A stretch of DNA of 64,000 bases from Pseudomonas fluorescens (lineage in GTDB: Bacteria; Pseudomonadota; Gammaproteobacteria; Pseudomonadales; Pseudomonadaceae). A model generated the notes under the pieces. It was not told the DNA's origin. It did no database searches and was given only the letters and a program-made list of their open reading frames with translations. A program made the position numbers and the translations under genes. The DNA is taken from positions 1,769,501-1,833,500 of the forward strand of contig NZ_LR134318.1 of assembly GCF_900636825.1 (NCBI RefSeq), written 5' to 3'. Position 1 is the stretch's first letter; every line of letters starts with the position of its first letter. Positions 20,842 through 28,361 of the stretch are shown here, one piece after another.

Positions 20842-20857
20842 GCGGGTATATACCCGC
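20842..20857. promoter_or_regulatory. Perfect palindromic operator upstream of MFS gene
   Basis: GCGGGTATATACCCGC is a perfect 16-bp palindrome, 15 nt before the MFS start, matching the site before marR in 15 of 16 positions. Confidence 0.7.
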
Positions 20858-20872
20858 AAGCGGAGAATAATA

Positions 20873-22081
20873 ATGACATCGATGTGGCGTACGTGCGGAT
20901 GGGTTTTGCTGGGAAGTGCGCTGATCCTGGCGCTGTCGTTGGGCGTGCGGCACGGTTTCGGGTTGTTTCTGTCGCCGATGAGCGCGCGGTTCGGCTGGGG
21001 TCGTGAGGTATTCGCCTTTGCCATCGCCCTGCAGAACCTGATCTGGGGCCTGGCCCAGCCTTTCACCGGCGCCTTGGCTGACCGTTTCGGCGCCGCTAAA
21101 GTCGTGCTGATCGGCGGCGTGCTCTACGCCGTGGGGCTGGTGTGCATGGGCTTGTCGGATTCGGCGGTAACGCTGTCGCTAAGCGCCGGTCTGCTGATCG
21201 GCATCGGCCTGTCCGGCACATCGTTTTCGGTCATTCTCGGCGTCGTTGGTCGCGCGGTGCCACCGGAAAAACGCAGCATGGGCATGGGCATTGCCAGCGC
21301 CGCCGGTTCGTTCGGTCAGTTCGCGATGCTGCCGGGTACGCTTGGTCTGATCGGCTGGCTCGGCTGGTCGGCCGCACTTCTGGTGCTGGGCCTGCTGGTG
21401 GCACTGATTGTGCCGTTGGTGAGCATGCTCAAGGACAAACCGCTGCCAGTGCTCGGCCATGAACAAACGCTGTCCGAGGCGCTGCGCGAAGCCTGCTCAC
21501 ATTCGGGTTTCTGGCTGCTGGCGTTCGGTTTTTTTGTCTGCGGTTTCCAGGTGGTGTTCATCGGTGTGCATCTGCCGGCGTATCTGGTCGATCAGCACTT
21601 GCCGGCGAGCGTCGGCACCACCGTGCTGGCGCTGATCGGGCTGTTCAATATCTTCGGTACTTATACGGCGGGATGGCTTGGCGGGCGGATGTCCAAGCCG
21701 CGTCTGCTGACTGGTTTGTACCTGCTGCGTGCGGTGGTGATTGCGCTGTTCCTGTGGCTGCCGGTGACGACCACCTCGGCTTATCTGTTCGGCATGGCCA
21801 TGGGCTTTTTGTGGCTGTCGACGGTGCCGTTGACCAACGGTACCGTGGCCACCTTGTTCGGCGTGCGCAATTTGTCCATGCTCGGCGGTATCGTGTTCCT
21901 GTTTCATCAGCTCGGTTCGTTTCTCGGCGGCTGGTTGGGCGGGGTGGTGTATGACCGAACCGGGAGTTATGACTTGATCTGGCAAGTGGCGATTCTTCTG
22001 AGCCTGCTGGCGGCGGCGTTGAACTGGCCGGTGCGTGAGCTTCCAGTGGCGCGCCTGCAGACCAGTGCGAGCGCCGCATGA
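20873..22081 (+). CDS. MFS transporter, monocarboxylate/oxalate-formate antiporter-like
   Basis: A 402-aa protein with twelve predicted membrane segments and the MFS loop motif GALADRFGAAKVVLIGG. The N-terminal VRHGFGLFLSPMSARFGWGRE resembles the OFA/monocarboxylate porter branch. It follows a MarR regulator and its palindromic operator, so it is likely inducible by its substrate, which cannot be deduced. Its stop codon overlaps the start of a 40-codon membrane peptide gene. Confidence 0.9.
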   Translation: MTSMWRTCGWVLLGSALILALSLGVRHGFGLFLSPMSARFGWGREVFAFAIALQNLIWGLAQPFTGALADRFGAAKVVLIGGVLYAVGLVCMGLSDSAVTLSLSAGLLIGIGLSGTSFSVILGVVGRAVPPEKRSMGMGIASAAGSFGQFAMLPGTLGLIGWLGWSAALLVLGLLVALIVPLVSMLKDKPLPVLGHEQTLSEALREACSHSGFWLLAFGFFVCGFQVVFIGVHLPAYLVDQHLPASVGTTVLALIGLFNIFGTYTAGWLGGRMSKPRLLTGLYLLRAVVIALFLWLPVTTTSAYLFGMAMGFLWLSTVPLTNGTVATLFGVRNLSMLGGIVFLFHQLGSFLGGWLGGVVYDRTGSYDLIWQVAILLSLLAAALNWPVRELPVARLQTSASAA

Positions 22082-22200
22082 GTCGATTTTGGCCGCGTCT
22101 TGCCATCACCGCATTCGGCGCCGTTGTGCTGGCGTTAGTCTGGTGGGGCTGGCAGCGCGGCGGCCTGGCTTTGATGCAGTTGGGCATGAGCATTTGCTAG
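22078..22200 (+). CDS. 40-aa single-span membrane protein
   Basis: A short frame starting in an ATGA overlap with the MFS stop and ending in TAG at 22200. The product begins MSRFWPRLAITAFGAVVLAL, continues through a Trp-rich segment VWWGWQRGG, and ends LGMSIC. One hydrophobic helix (about residues 8-24) with a positively charged N-terminus suggests an inner-membrane peptide. The stop-start overlap implies co-translation with the transporter. I do not recognise a family; an accessory subunit of the transporter is only a guess. Confidence 0.6.
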   Translation: MSRFWPRLAITAFGAVVLALVWWGWQRGGLALMQLGMSIC

Positions 22201-22254
22201 AAGCGGGCGTGGCGAGTAACGTCGAAGTCTGACGACTGCTCAAGGATGTTCGAG

Positions 22255-22815
22255 ATGCTGATGCGCTGGTGTGCTGTTCCCGCGTTGCTGATGGCGTTGA
22301 CTGGCCTGGCCCAGGCCGCTGACTGTCCGGATTTGCTGCAAGGCTCGCTTCCCAAATTGCGCGCCAAGGAATCCATCGATCTGTGCAAACAGTACGCCGA
22401 CAAACCGCTGGTGGTGGTCAACACCGCCAGTTTCTGCGGTTTCGCCCCGCAATTCGAAGGGCTCGAAGCGCTCTATCAGCGCTACAAGGCGCAGGGCTTG
22501 CAGATGCTCGGCGTGCCGTCCAATGACTTCAAGCAAGAGTCCAAGGACAGCGCCGAAACCGCGAAGGTCTGTTACGCCAACTATGGCGTGACATTCAACA
22601 TGACCGAGCCGCAGAAAGTTCGCGGCGACGACGCGACCCATCTGTTTCAGGTCCTGGCCGCCCAGAGCAACGCGCCGAAGTGGAATTTCTACAAATACGT
22701 GGTGGATCGTCAGGGCAAGGTCGTGGCCAGTTTTTCCAGCCTGACCAAACCGGATGATCCGGAGTTCATCGCCGCAATCGAAAAGGCGATAGCGTCAAAA
22801 CCGCGGCAACCCTGA
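22255..22815 (+). CDS. Glutathione peroxidase-family protein, exported
   Basis: I prefer the start at 22255 because AAGGA is 8 nt upstream; the ATG at 22246 overlaps that site. The 186-aa protein has a signal peptide ([12 protein letters not shown]) and a thioredoxin-fold GPx domain with peroxidatic Cys61 in [12 protein letters not shown] and WNFYKY near the C-terminus. Where most GPx proteins have a Gln after Asn (CNQF), this one reads VPSNDF, so the usual catalytic Gln is replaced by Asp. It is probably periplasmic. Confidence 0.88.
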   Translation: MLMRWCAVPALLMALTGLAQAADCPDLLQGSLPKLRAKESIDLCKQYADKPLVVVNTASFCGFAPQFEGLEALYQRYKAQGLQMLGVPSNDFKQESKDSAETAKVCYANYGVTFNMTEPQKVRGDDATHLFQVLAAQSNAPKWNFYKYVVDRQGKVVASFSSLTKPDDPEFIAAIEKAIASKPRQP

Positions 22816-22830
22816 TCATCGCAGTGATTC

Positions 22831-22964
22831 TGCAGGAGCTGCGGCGCGCTGCGATTTTTGAGAAGGTCAAAAGATCGCAGCCTCGTTTCACTCGACAGCT
22901 CCTACAGGGGCTGAGCCGTACGGTTTGTGTAGGAGCTGCGGTACGCTGCGATCTTTTGATCTTG
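22831..22964. repeat. Three REP half-elements
   Basis: Three imperfect copies of the GGAGCTGCGGYRCGCTGCGAT...AAAAGATCGCAGCC family (about 22831-22860, 22869-22909 inverted, 22927-22964) occupy the gap after the GPx gene. Confidence 0.8.
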
Positions 22965-22997
22965 AGCGCCACAGTCGAAAGACGGAATTCCAGTCAA

Positions 22998-23037
22998 TAA
23001 AAAGCCCCGCCTCTGCAAACAGAGCGGGGCTTTTTGA
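22998..23037. terminator. Bidirectional intrinsic terminator
   Basis: The stem AAAAAGCCCCGC ... GCGGGGCTTTTT has A-run and T-run on both sides. It is placed between the convergent GPx and FadL genes and can serve both. Confidence 0.9.
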
Positions 23038-23067
23038 TGGGCGAGGGATTAGCCTCGCCAACACGCA

Positions 23068-24339
23068 TCAGAAGCGATAGGTCGCGCCGACACCGAAACC
23101 GTTCGCCGAGTTTTCATACTTCGAATCGTATGTCTGGCCACGAGCGTTTTCGTTGCGGATGTTGACCGACTCTTCCTTCAGGTACGAATACGCGACGTCG
23201 ATGGTCAGGTCGTCGGTCGGGCTCCAGCCAGCGCCGATACTGAAGATCGTGCGGTCGCCAGTCGGAATGCGTGGCGAACGATCTTCGTTATTGGTTGGCG
23301 ACTGGTCGAAGGTCAGGCCGGTACGCAGTACCCACTCCTTGTTCAACTGATACGACGTACCTACGGCGTAAGCCCAGGTGTCGTGCCAGTTCTGGTCTTC
23401 GTTGATCGAACCGAACTGACCGGCCAGCAGCGGCTGCACACCGGAGTTCTTCACGGTGATCTTGTCCAGCTGGCTCCAGCGAGTCCAGGTGGTCCCGGCG
23501 TAGACGTTCCAACGATCGTTGATCGCCTGGGTGACCGAGAGATCGACGGATTCCGGGGTGGTGATTTTCAACGAAGCGTCGTACTTCTGGCTCGCGCCCA
23601 GACCGACTGCGGCCAATGCGCCGTAGTTGACCTTGGTGTCGCCTTCCAGCTTGTAGTCGACTTTGGAGTGGTAAGTCAGGCCCAGGCGAGTAGTGTCGGT
23701 GGCTTGTACCAGCAGGCCGACGTTGTAGCCCAGTGCGGTGTCGTCACCCTTGATCTTGACCTTGCCGTCCGGCAGAGCCTGAGTGATCGACAGGTTGGAT
23801 TCCAGCGAACCGTCGATGCGGTTGATGGTCGGGCCGAAACCGATCGACACCTTGTCGTTGAACGCGTAGCTGACGGTCGGTTGGAAAGTGATGACTTGGA
23901 CTTCGGACTTGCTGCCGAAGTAACGGCCGGCAAAGCCGTTTTCATAATCAGTGATCAGGCCGAACGGCACATAAACGCCGAGGCCGAATGCCCAGTGATC
24001 ATCGATCGGTTTTACATAGAAGCCCATCGGTACGGCGGTGAGGGGCACCATATCGCCCTTGTTGCTGCCACCGTTAGGGCTCGAGCTGGCGTCGCTGATA
24101 TCGGTATGCGCGTCGACCAGGGCTACACCGCCGGTGACTTGTTCGCGCTTGATGCGCGCCATGCCGGCCGGGTTGCCATAAACAGTGCTCGCGTCGTCGG
24201 CAGAAGAAGATCGCCCGGCAAAACCAGTCCCCATCCCACTGATGCTTTGTTCGTTGAGGGCAAAACCTGCCGCGAAGATTTGAGTAGAGGCAAGAGTAAC
24301 GGCGAGGCTAAGGGTGGTTTTGAGCATGACTTTTTTCAT
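23068..24339 (-). CDS. OmpP1/FadL-family outer-membrane channel
   Basis: A 423-aa outer-membrane protein with signal peptide (TLSLAVTLASTQIFA). The mature N-terminus AGFALNEQSISGMGTGFAG forms the plug region of FadL proteins, with GNPAGMARI following and a C-terminal Phe (GATYRF) typical of beta-barrel insertion. FadL members import long-chain fatty acids or other hydrophobic compounds. A good ribosome site (CAGGAG) precedes the start. I recall the same neighbour order (GPx, FadL, small hypothetical) in P. aeruginosa. Confidence 0.9.
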   Translation of the reverse strand: MKKVMLKTTLSLAVTLASTQIFAAGFALNEQSISGMGTGFAGRSSSADDASTVYGNPAGMARIKREQVTGGVALVDAHTDISDASSSPNGGSNKGDMVPLTAVPMGFYVKPIDDHWAFGLGVYVPFGLITDYENGFAGRYFGSKSEVQVITFQPTVSYAFNDKVSIGFGPTINRIDGSLESNLSITQALPDGKVKIKGDDTALGYNVGLLVQATDTTRLGLTYHSKVDYKLEGDTKVNYGALAAVGLGASQKYDASLKITTPESVDLSVTQAINDRWNVYAGTTWTRWSQLDKITVKNSGVQPLLAGQFGSINEDQNWHDTWAYAVGTSYQLNKEWVLRTGLTFDQSPTNNEDRSPRIPTGDRTIFSIGAGWSPTDDLTIDVAYSYLKEESVNIRNENARGQTYDSKYENSANGFGVGATYRF

Positions 24340-24485
24340 TATTAGAACTCCTGGTGATCACCGGGGCGAAAATTACCAACATTTTCGTCCCAGCGCTATA
24401 GCCTGTATGCCTTGAGTTAGAGCGGTTTTGTAGGACAATCTGACTAAAATGACGGCCTGTTGCGAGAACTTGTGAAACCGCGCGG

Positions 24486-24968
24486 TCAGCAAGCGACCTG
24501 ATTCAGCGGTGAAACACAGGTTTGCCAGGCACAGGTGAAGTCACGCAAACGGCCTTGGGGCTGAAACGTCTGGCGCCAGATTCGCGCCATGCCGAGCAGG
24601 TCATTCGGTGCGGGGAGGGTGGGGTTTTGTTCTTCTACCAACAACCAGGCGATGGCGGTGGCGTAACGCAGGTTGACGGTCAGTTCCAGATGCGGACCAC
24701 TGAGGAACGCATGCTGACTGGCGAGGCCGCGCACCAGGCTGGCGCGCTCCGGATCCAGCGCCAGATAATCGTCCCAGAGCGACTGGTGACGATGCTCGGC
24801 AATCCGGTAGAGGCCGTGGCCCCGGCGATCGTGCAGGGCGGACCCGAGGGCGGACTGGCTGGCGGCGATGCCCAACAGCAGGGATTCGGCGGTTGCGCAG
24901 TGGCGTCCCAGATAAATCAGTGTGGGACGGATCACGTAGCGGCACAGTTCGCTGGCAGCGATACCCAT
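24486..24968 (-). CDS. Conserved hypothetical protein
   Basis: A 160-aa soluble protein, mostly alpha-helical by eye, rich in Leu, Ala, His and Trp (YVIRPTLIYLGRHCATAESLL at the start, EEQNPTLPAPNDLLGMARIW later). No signal peptide or known motif. It is upstream of and parallel with fadL (147 nt gap) and has a counterpart in the matching P. aeruginosa neighbourhood (PA1289, from memory). Function unknown. Confidence 0.75.
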   Translation of the reverse strand: MGIAASELCRYVIRPTLIYLGRHCATAESLLLGIAASQSALGSALHDRRGHGLYRIAEHRHQSLWDDYLALDPERASLVRGLASQHAFLSGPHLELTVNLRYATAIAWLLVEEQNPTLPAPNDLLGMARIWRQTFQPQGRLRDFTCAWQTCVSPLNQVAC

Positions 24969-25187
24969 AACACCCTCGGTTTCTTGTAATAAAGGGCGAG
25001 TCCTGAAGGGCTTTGGCAGCAGTGGATCGACTCAGGCTCGCCGCAAGCGGGTCAAGCCGCTTGAGTTGAAGTGTCGTGTCATATTCGGCGTGTAAAGGTC
25101 TGTTTTTAAAATATTTCCGCCGGCGAGTTATAATCGTTATATCCGAAGGTACTTAAGCATCGGTGGCTAAAAGTGAAACACCGGGCA

Positions 25188-25230
25188 ATAAAAAGCCCCG
25201 CATTTTCGGGCGGGGCTTTTGCTTTTGCAG
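25188..25230. terminator. Intrinsic terminator
   Basis: AAAAAGCCCCGC ... GCGGGGCTTTTGCTTTTG forms a stable hairpin with A/T runs on both sides. It lies 13 nt past the stop of the small DUF3509-like gene on the minus strand. Confidence 0.88.
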
Positions 25231-25242
25231 CCTTTTCGGCTT

Positions 25243-25467
25243 TCAGGCAACCAGTGCCTGACGTGTACGATCGATTACGGCCTGCAGCGGTTCGGCGCTG
25301 GAGTACTGATCGGGGTACAAGCGCTCGGTGTGACGAGCGATCCCGTGTTCATTGACCACGGTGAAGCTGAAGCAGCCTTTGCGAGCGGCCATGATCAGGC
25401 AGTTCATTGGGGCAAAAGCGTTGGTTAGGGTGCGAATGGCATCCTGAGTATGGATTTGAGTAGACAT
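25243..25467 (-). CDS. Small DUF3509-like protein
   Basis: A 74-aa protein with the pattern NAFAPMNCLIMAARK ... FSFTVVNEHGIARHTERLY ... LQAVIDRTRQAL, which resembles the small, Pseudomonas-restricted DUF3509 family. Function unknown. An AGGA sits 13 nt upstream of the start, rather far. It has its own terminator and a very long upstream untranslated stretch. Confidence 0.65.
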   Translation of the reverse strand: MSTQIHTQDAIRTLTNAFAPMNCLIMAARKGCFSFTVVNEHGIARHTERLYPDQYSSAEPLQAVIDRTRQALVA

Positions 25468-26431
25468 AGTTATTAGGTGTTCCTACAAATGACACGGATA
25501 AGAACCGTGCAACGTTAAAACGTTCCAGTAACGTCGATCACCATTGATCGAACGAAGAACCCGACTGGAACAAAGCAGCCAGTTTGAAGCGCAATCAAGT
25601 TGGCGCGCTTGGGCTGGCAGGTAGGTACTTAGGAGGACAGGCATCACAACGAGGGCAAAGGTTCTGGGCCCGGGGTGAAGATCCTGATCAATTTGCAGGT
25701 TGGTTCGGTCAGAGTAAGTGCTCTTCGCAACACCCTTCGCATCATTCGAAGGCAGTGTCGTCGCAAGATTTACCTGGAAACCATCGAGGGGTCGTTCCCG
25801 CTTTTTTCGGCAAAGGCTTCTTTGAAGAAGGCTGACCGTGGGGATGTGTTCGACCGGAATTGACTTTCAGCTTGGTACTAACGCCGCGGATACTAACCGA
25901 TCGAAAATCCTAAAGCAAATGCCTGGCGAAAAAATGTCCAGGAAGCTGTGACTATTTCATTGCTCGAACTCGCCGATGCGCCTGAACCGGGCACAGTTTG
26001 CGACCACTGGTCGGAGGGAATCACCTCTGCAAGCCACTGCCGCACCGGTTTATGCCCAGCGCAACGACAAAATTGACCCGAAAAAGCGCGCTCATATAAC
26101 CGAGTAACAGGCAGTTGTGCACATTAGTTGCGCAGGCTGTCACATGCCTGTCACACACAACCTGACCTGGGTCGCTGCCTGTATCGAAAGTTTAAGTCAA
26201 TGAAAAACATCGCTTTTTTTTGTTGGTGAAAAAATCGTCAGTTTGACTGGGAGCCCCATTCCATAAGGCTTTGCGACGGTTGCAGGGCGGTTGTCCACTG
26301 AGTTATCCACAGCTTCTGTGGATTGTCCCGAGCGCTTGCTCTAGCACGGGCGTGCCGGGTTGTTTTTCGACTTTACCTGTAAGAAAAAGAGAGTAGAGTG
26401 GCGCGCCTTCCGATCTGTCCCACAGTGCTTT
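25468..26431. other. 964-nt gene-poor region
   Basis: No frame here has a convincing start or family match. I see: a repeated TACTAAC (about 25877-25903); direct TGTCAC repeats near 26136-26155 (GCTGTCACATGCCTGTCAC); a T-run at about 26214-26221; and inverted DnaA-box-like sites at 26302-26325. A promoter-like TAGAGTGG precedes the 26432 gene at about 26393. Composition is lower in GC than the neighbouring genes. It may hold one or more untranslated RNAs or a long leader for the DUF3509-like gene. Confidence 0.4.
26302..26325. promoter_or_regulatory. Inverted pair of DnaA-box-like sites
   Basis: GTTATCCACA (26302-26311) and TGTGGATTG (26317-26325) face each other across 5 nt. The left box is a perfect TTATCCACA; the right has one mismatch. 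It lies about 105 nt before the small 26432 gene. Confidence 0.6.
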
Positions 26432-26755
26432 ATGAAGTTTCGCTCAGTATCAGACTCTGTTACCTCACAATCTCTTTCTGTTACCCCGATCAAGCGATTT
26501 TCCGTGCGTGTCGCCGAATGGCTGCTCGACAGTCCGCGCTTGAGTGACAGTCACAACGCCAAACACTTGGCCGGTCGCCTGCTCAAGCAACCGGCGCGCG
26601 AAGGCGTGGTCGCAGCGCAAAGTCGTCTCGGTCAGTTGATGTGCCGTGAGTGCGGCAACGCCCGGGATCGGCGCATCGGCCAGGAGTTGCTGCGTCAGGC
26701 TGCTCGCGCGGGGGACCTGCGGGCACAGCAGGAACTCGGGCTCATCGAAGACTGA
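26432..26755 (+). CDS. Small Sel1/TPR-like helical protein
   Basis: I place the start at 26432, giving 107 aa; an upstream in-frame start would add 24 residues with no better signal. The C-terminal half has alternating short and long helices (VVAAQSRLGQLMC, RRIGQELLRQAARAGDLRAQQELGLIE) in the style of a Sel1 repeat pair. Cys residues in MCRECG are notable. It precedes rmuC by 61 nt. The start is uncertain because no good Shine-Dalgarno is visible. Function unknown. Confidence 0.65.
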   Translation: MKFRSVSDSVTSQSLSVTPIKRFSVRVAEWLLDSPRLSDSHNAKHLAGRLLKQPAREGVVAAQSRLGQLMCRECGNARDRRIGQELLRQAARAGDLRAQQELGLIED

Positions 26756-26816
26756 GCTGTCCAAGCTCTGACGCCTTGGTTAACCTTCAGGTTTTATCGG
26801 ATCGGCAGGAGTCGCT

Positions 26817-28295
26817 ATGGCTATGGACTTGACCAGCGTGTTGCTTGGTCTCGCAGGGGCAGGTCTGCCGCTGTTGGCGCTGGCCTGGCAACTGCAGCGC
26901 CGGGCGAGCAATGGCCAGGCCGAAGTGGCGCTGCTCGAAGAGCGATTGGCCATGGCGCAACTGGCGCAAGACGGGCTCAATGCTCAGCTCGAGGCCAGTC
27001 GCGATGAAATCGCCGATCTCGGTCAGGCCAACGCTGCTAAACAAGCGGATCTGGCTGCGCTGCGCCGGGAAGTCGAGTTGTTGCAAATCGAGCGCGACGA
27101 TGCCCGTGATGCCTCCCATGCCTGGAATCTCGAACGTGCCAACAAAGACGCCGAGCTGCGCCGCCTCGACGCGCAGGCCGCTTCCTTGAGCGCCGAATTG
27201 CGCGAGCAGCAGGAAAGCCATCAGCAACGCCTCACCGATCTCCAAGGCTCGCGCGATGAGTTGCGCGCGCAGTTCGCCGAGTTGGCCGGGAAAATTTTCG
27301 ATGAGCGCGAACAGCGTTTTGCCGAGACCAGTCAGCAGCGCTTGGGGCAACTGCTCGATCCGTTGAAAGAACGCATTCAGTCCTTCGAAAAACGCGTGGA
27401 AGAAAGCTATCAGGCCGAGGCCCGTGAACGCTTTTCGCTGGCGAAAGAGCTGGAGCGCTTGCAAGCGCTAAACCTGCGCCTGAGCGACGAAGCGACCAAC
27501 CTGACCCGTGCCTTGAAAGGCCAGAAAACCCAAGGCAACTGGGGTGAGCTGATTCTCGAGCGCGTGCTCGAACATGCCGGTCTGGAAAAGGGTCGCGAGT
27601 ACCAGACCCAAGTCAATCTAAAAGGCGCGGATGGCGAGCGCTTCCAGCCGGATGTGATTATTTATCTGCCAGGCGACAAGCAGGTGGTAGTCGATTCGAA
27701 AGTCAGCCTTACCGCGTATCAACAATATGTTGCGGCCGATGACGATACCCTCGGACAGATCGCGATCAAGCAGCACGTGCTGTCCTTGCGCAATCATGTG
27801 AAGGGCCTGGCCGGCAAGGATTACAAGCGACTGGAAGGCCTGCACAGCCTCGATTTCGTGCTGCTCTTCGTGCCGATCGAAGCGGCATTTTCCGCTGCTT
27901 TGCAGGCTGAGCCTTCGCTGTTTCAAGAGGCGTTCGACCGCAACATCGTTATCGTCAGCCCAACCACGCTGCTGGCGACCTTGCGCGTCATCGACAGCCT
28001 CTGGAAGCAGGAACGGCAGAGTCAGAATGCCCGGGAAATCGCCGAGCGCGCCGGGTGGCTGTACGACAAATTCGTGCTGTTCATCCAGGATCTGGATGAG
28101 GTCGGCAATCGTCTGCAGCAACTGGACAAGGCCTACAGTTCAGCGCGCAACAAGCTGACGGAAGGGCGCGGCAATCTGGTCAGCCGCAGTGAACAGCTCA
28201 AATTGCTGGGTGCGCGGGCGAGCAAAAGCTTGCCGGCGGATTTGCTGGAGCGGGCGATGACTGATGTTGATGGCCTGGTCGAGTTGCCTGAATAA
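26817..28295 (+). CDS. rmuC: DNA recombination protein RmuC
   Basis: RmuC limits inversions at short repeats in E. coli; the family has a PD-(D/E)XK-like nuclease core. The 492-aa protein has an N-terminal membrane-near hydrophobic segment (LLGLAGAGLPLLALAW), a long coiled coil (about residues 40-240), and the RmuC domain with QGNWGELILERVLEHAGL, FQPDVIIYLPG and VVDSKVSLTAY. The ribosome site AGGAG is 5 nt before the ATG at 26817. It is convergent with the hybrid kinase gene across a REP hairpin. Note the many REP palindromes in this genome, the kind of inverted repeat whose rearrangement this family is thought to limit. Confidence 0.94.
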   Translation: MAMDLTSVLLGLAGAGLPLLALAWQLQRRASNGQAEVALLEERLAMAQLAQDGLNAQLEASRDEIADLGQANAAKQADLAALRREVELLQIERDDARDASHAWNLERANKDAELRRLDAQAASLSAELREQQESHQQRLTDLQGSRDELRAQFAELAGKIFDEREQRFAETSQQRLGQLLDPLKERIQSFEKRVEESYQAEARERFSLAKELERLQALNLRLSDEATNLTRALKGQKTQGNWGELILERVLEHAGLEKGREYQTQVNLKGADGERFQPDVIIYLPGDKQVVVDSKVSLTAYQQYVAADDDTLGQIAIKQHVLSLRNHVKGLAGKDYKRLEGLHSLDFVLLFVPIEAAFSAALQAEPSLFQEAFDRNIVIVSPTTLLATLRVIDSLWKQERQSQNAREIAERAGWLYDKFVLFIQDLDEVGNRLQQLDKAYSSARNKLTEGRGNLVSRSEQLKLLGARASKSLPADLLERAMTDVDGLVELPE

Positions 28296-28301
28296 AGATC
28301 G

Positions 28302-28356
28302 AAAGATCGCAGCCTGCGGCAGCTCCATGTAGGAGCTGCCGCAGGCTGCGATCTTT
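28302..28356. repeat. REP doublet as tight hairpin between convergent genes
   Basis: Perfect 25-bp arms at 28302-28326 and 28332-28356 with only a 5-nt loop, followed by T-rich sequence on the plus strand. It ends 5 nt before the kinase stop codon and would work as a terminator for rmuC and possibly for the kinase transcript. Confidence 0.9.
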
Positions 28357-28361
28357 TGCTT

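Noticed and set aside
24460..24490. GAACTT motif as an AlgU promoter
   Set aside because: It has no TCTGA-like element at the right spacing and points away from any start codon.
25600..25700. Rsm-type small RNA because of AGGAGGA/GGACA motifs
   Set aside because: Too few GGA motifs in hairpin loops and no promoter or terminator framing the segment.
25584..25863. Two overlapping short frames (83 and 62 codons) in the gene-poor region
   Set aside because: TTG and GTG starts without ribosome sites, no conserved motifs and mutually exclusive frames.
26281..26330. Possible chromosomal origin because of DnaA boxes
   Set aside because: Only two boxes, no AT-rich unwinding region, and no dnaA/rpmH/gyrB genes nearby.
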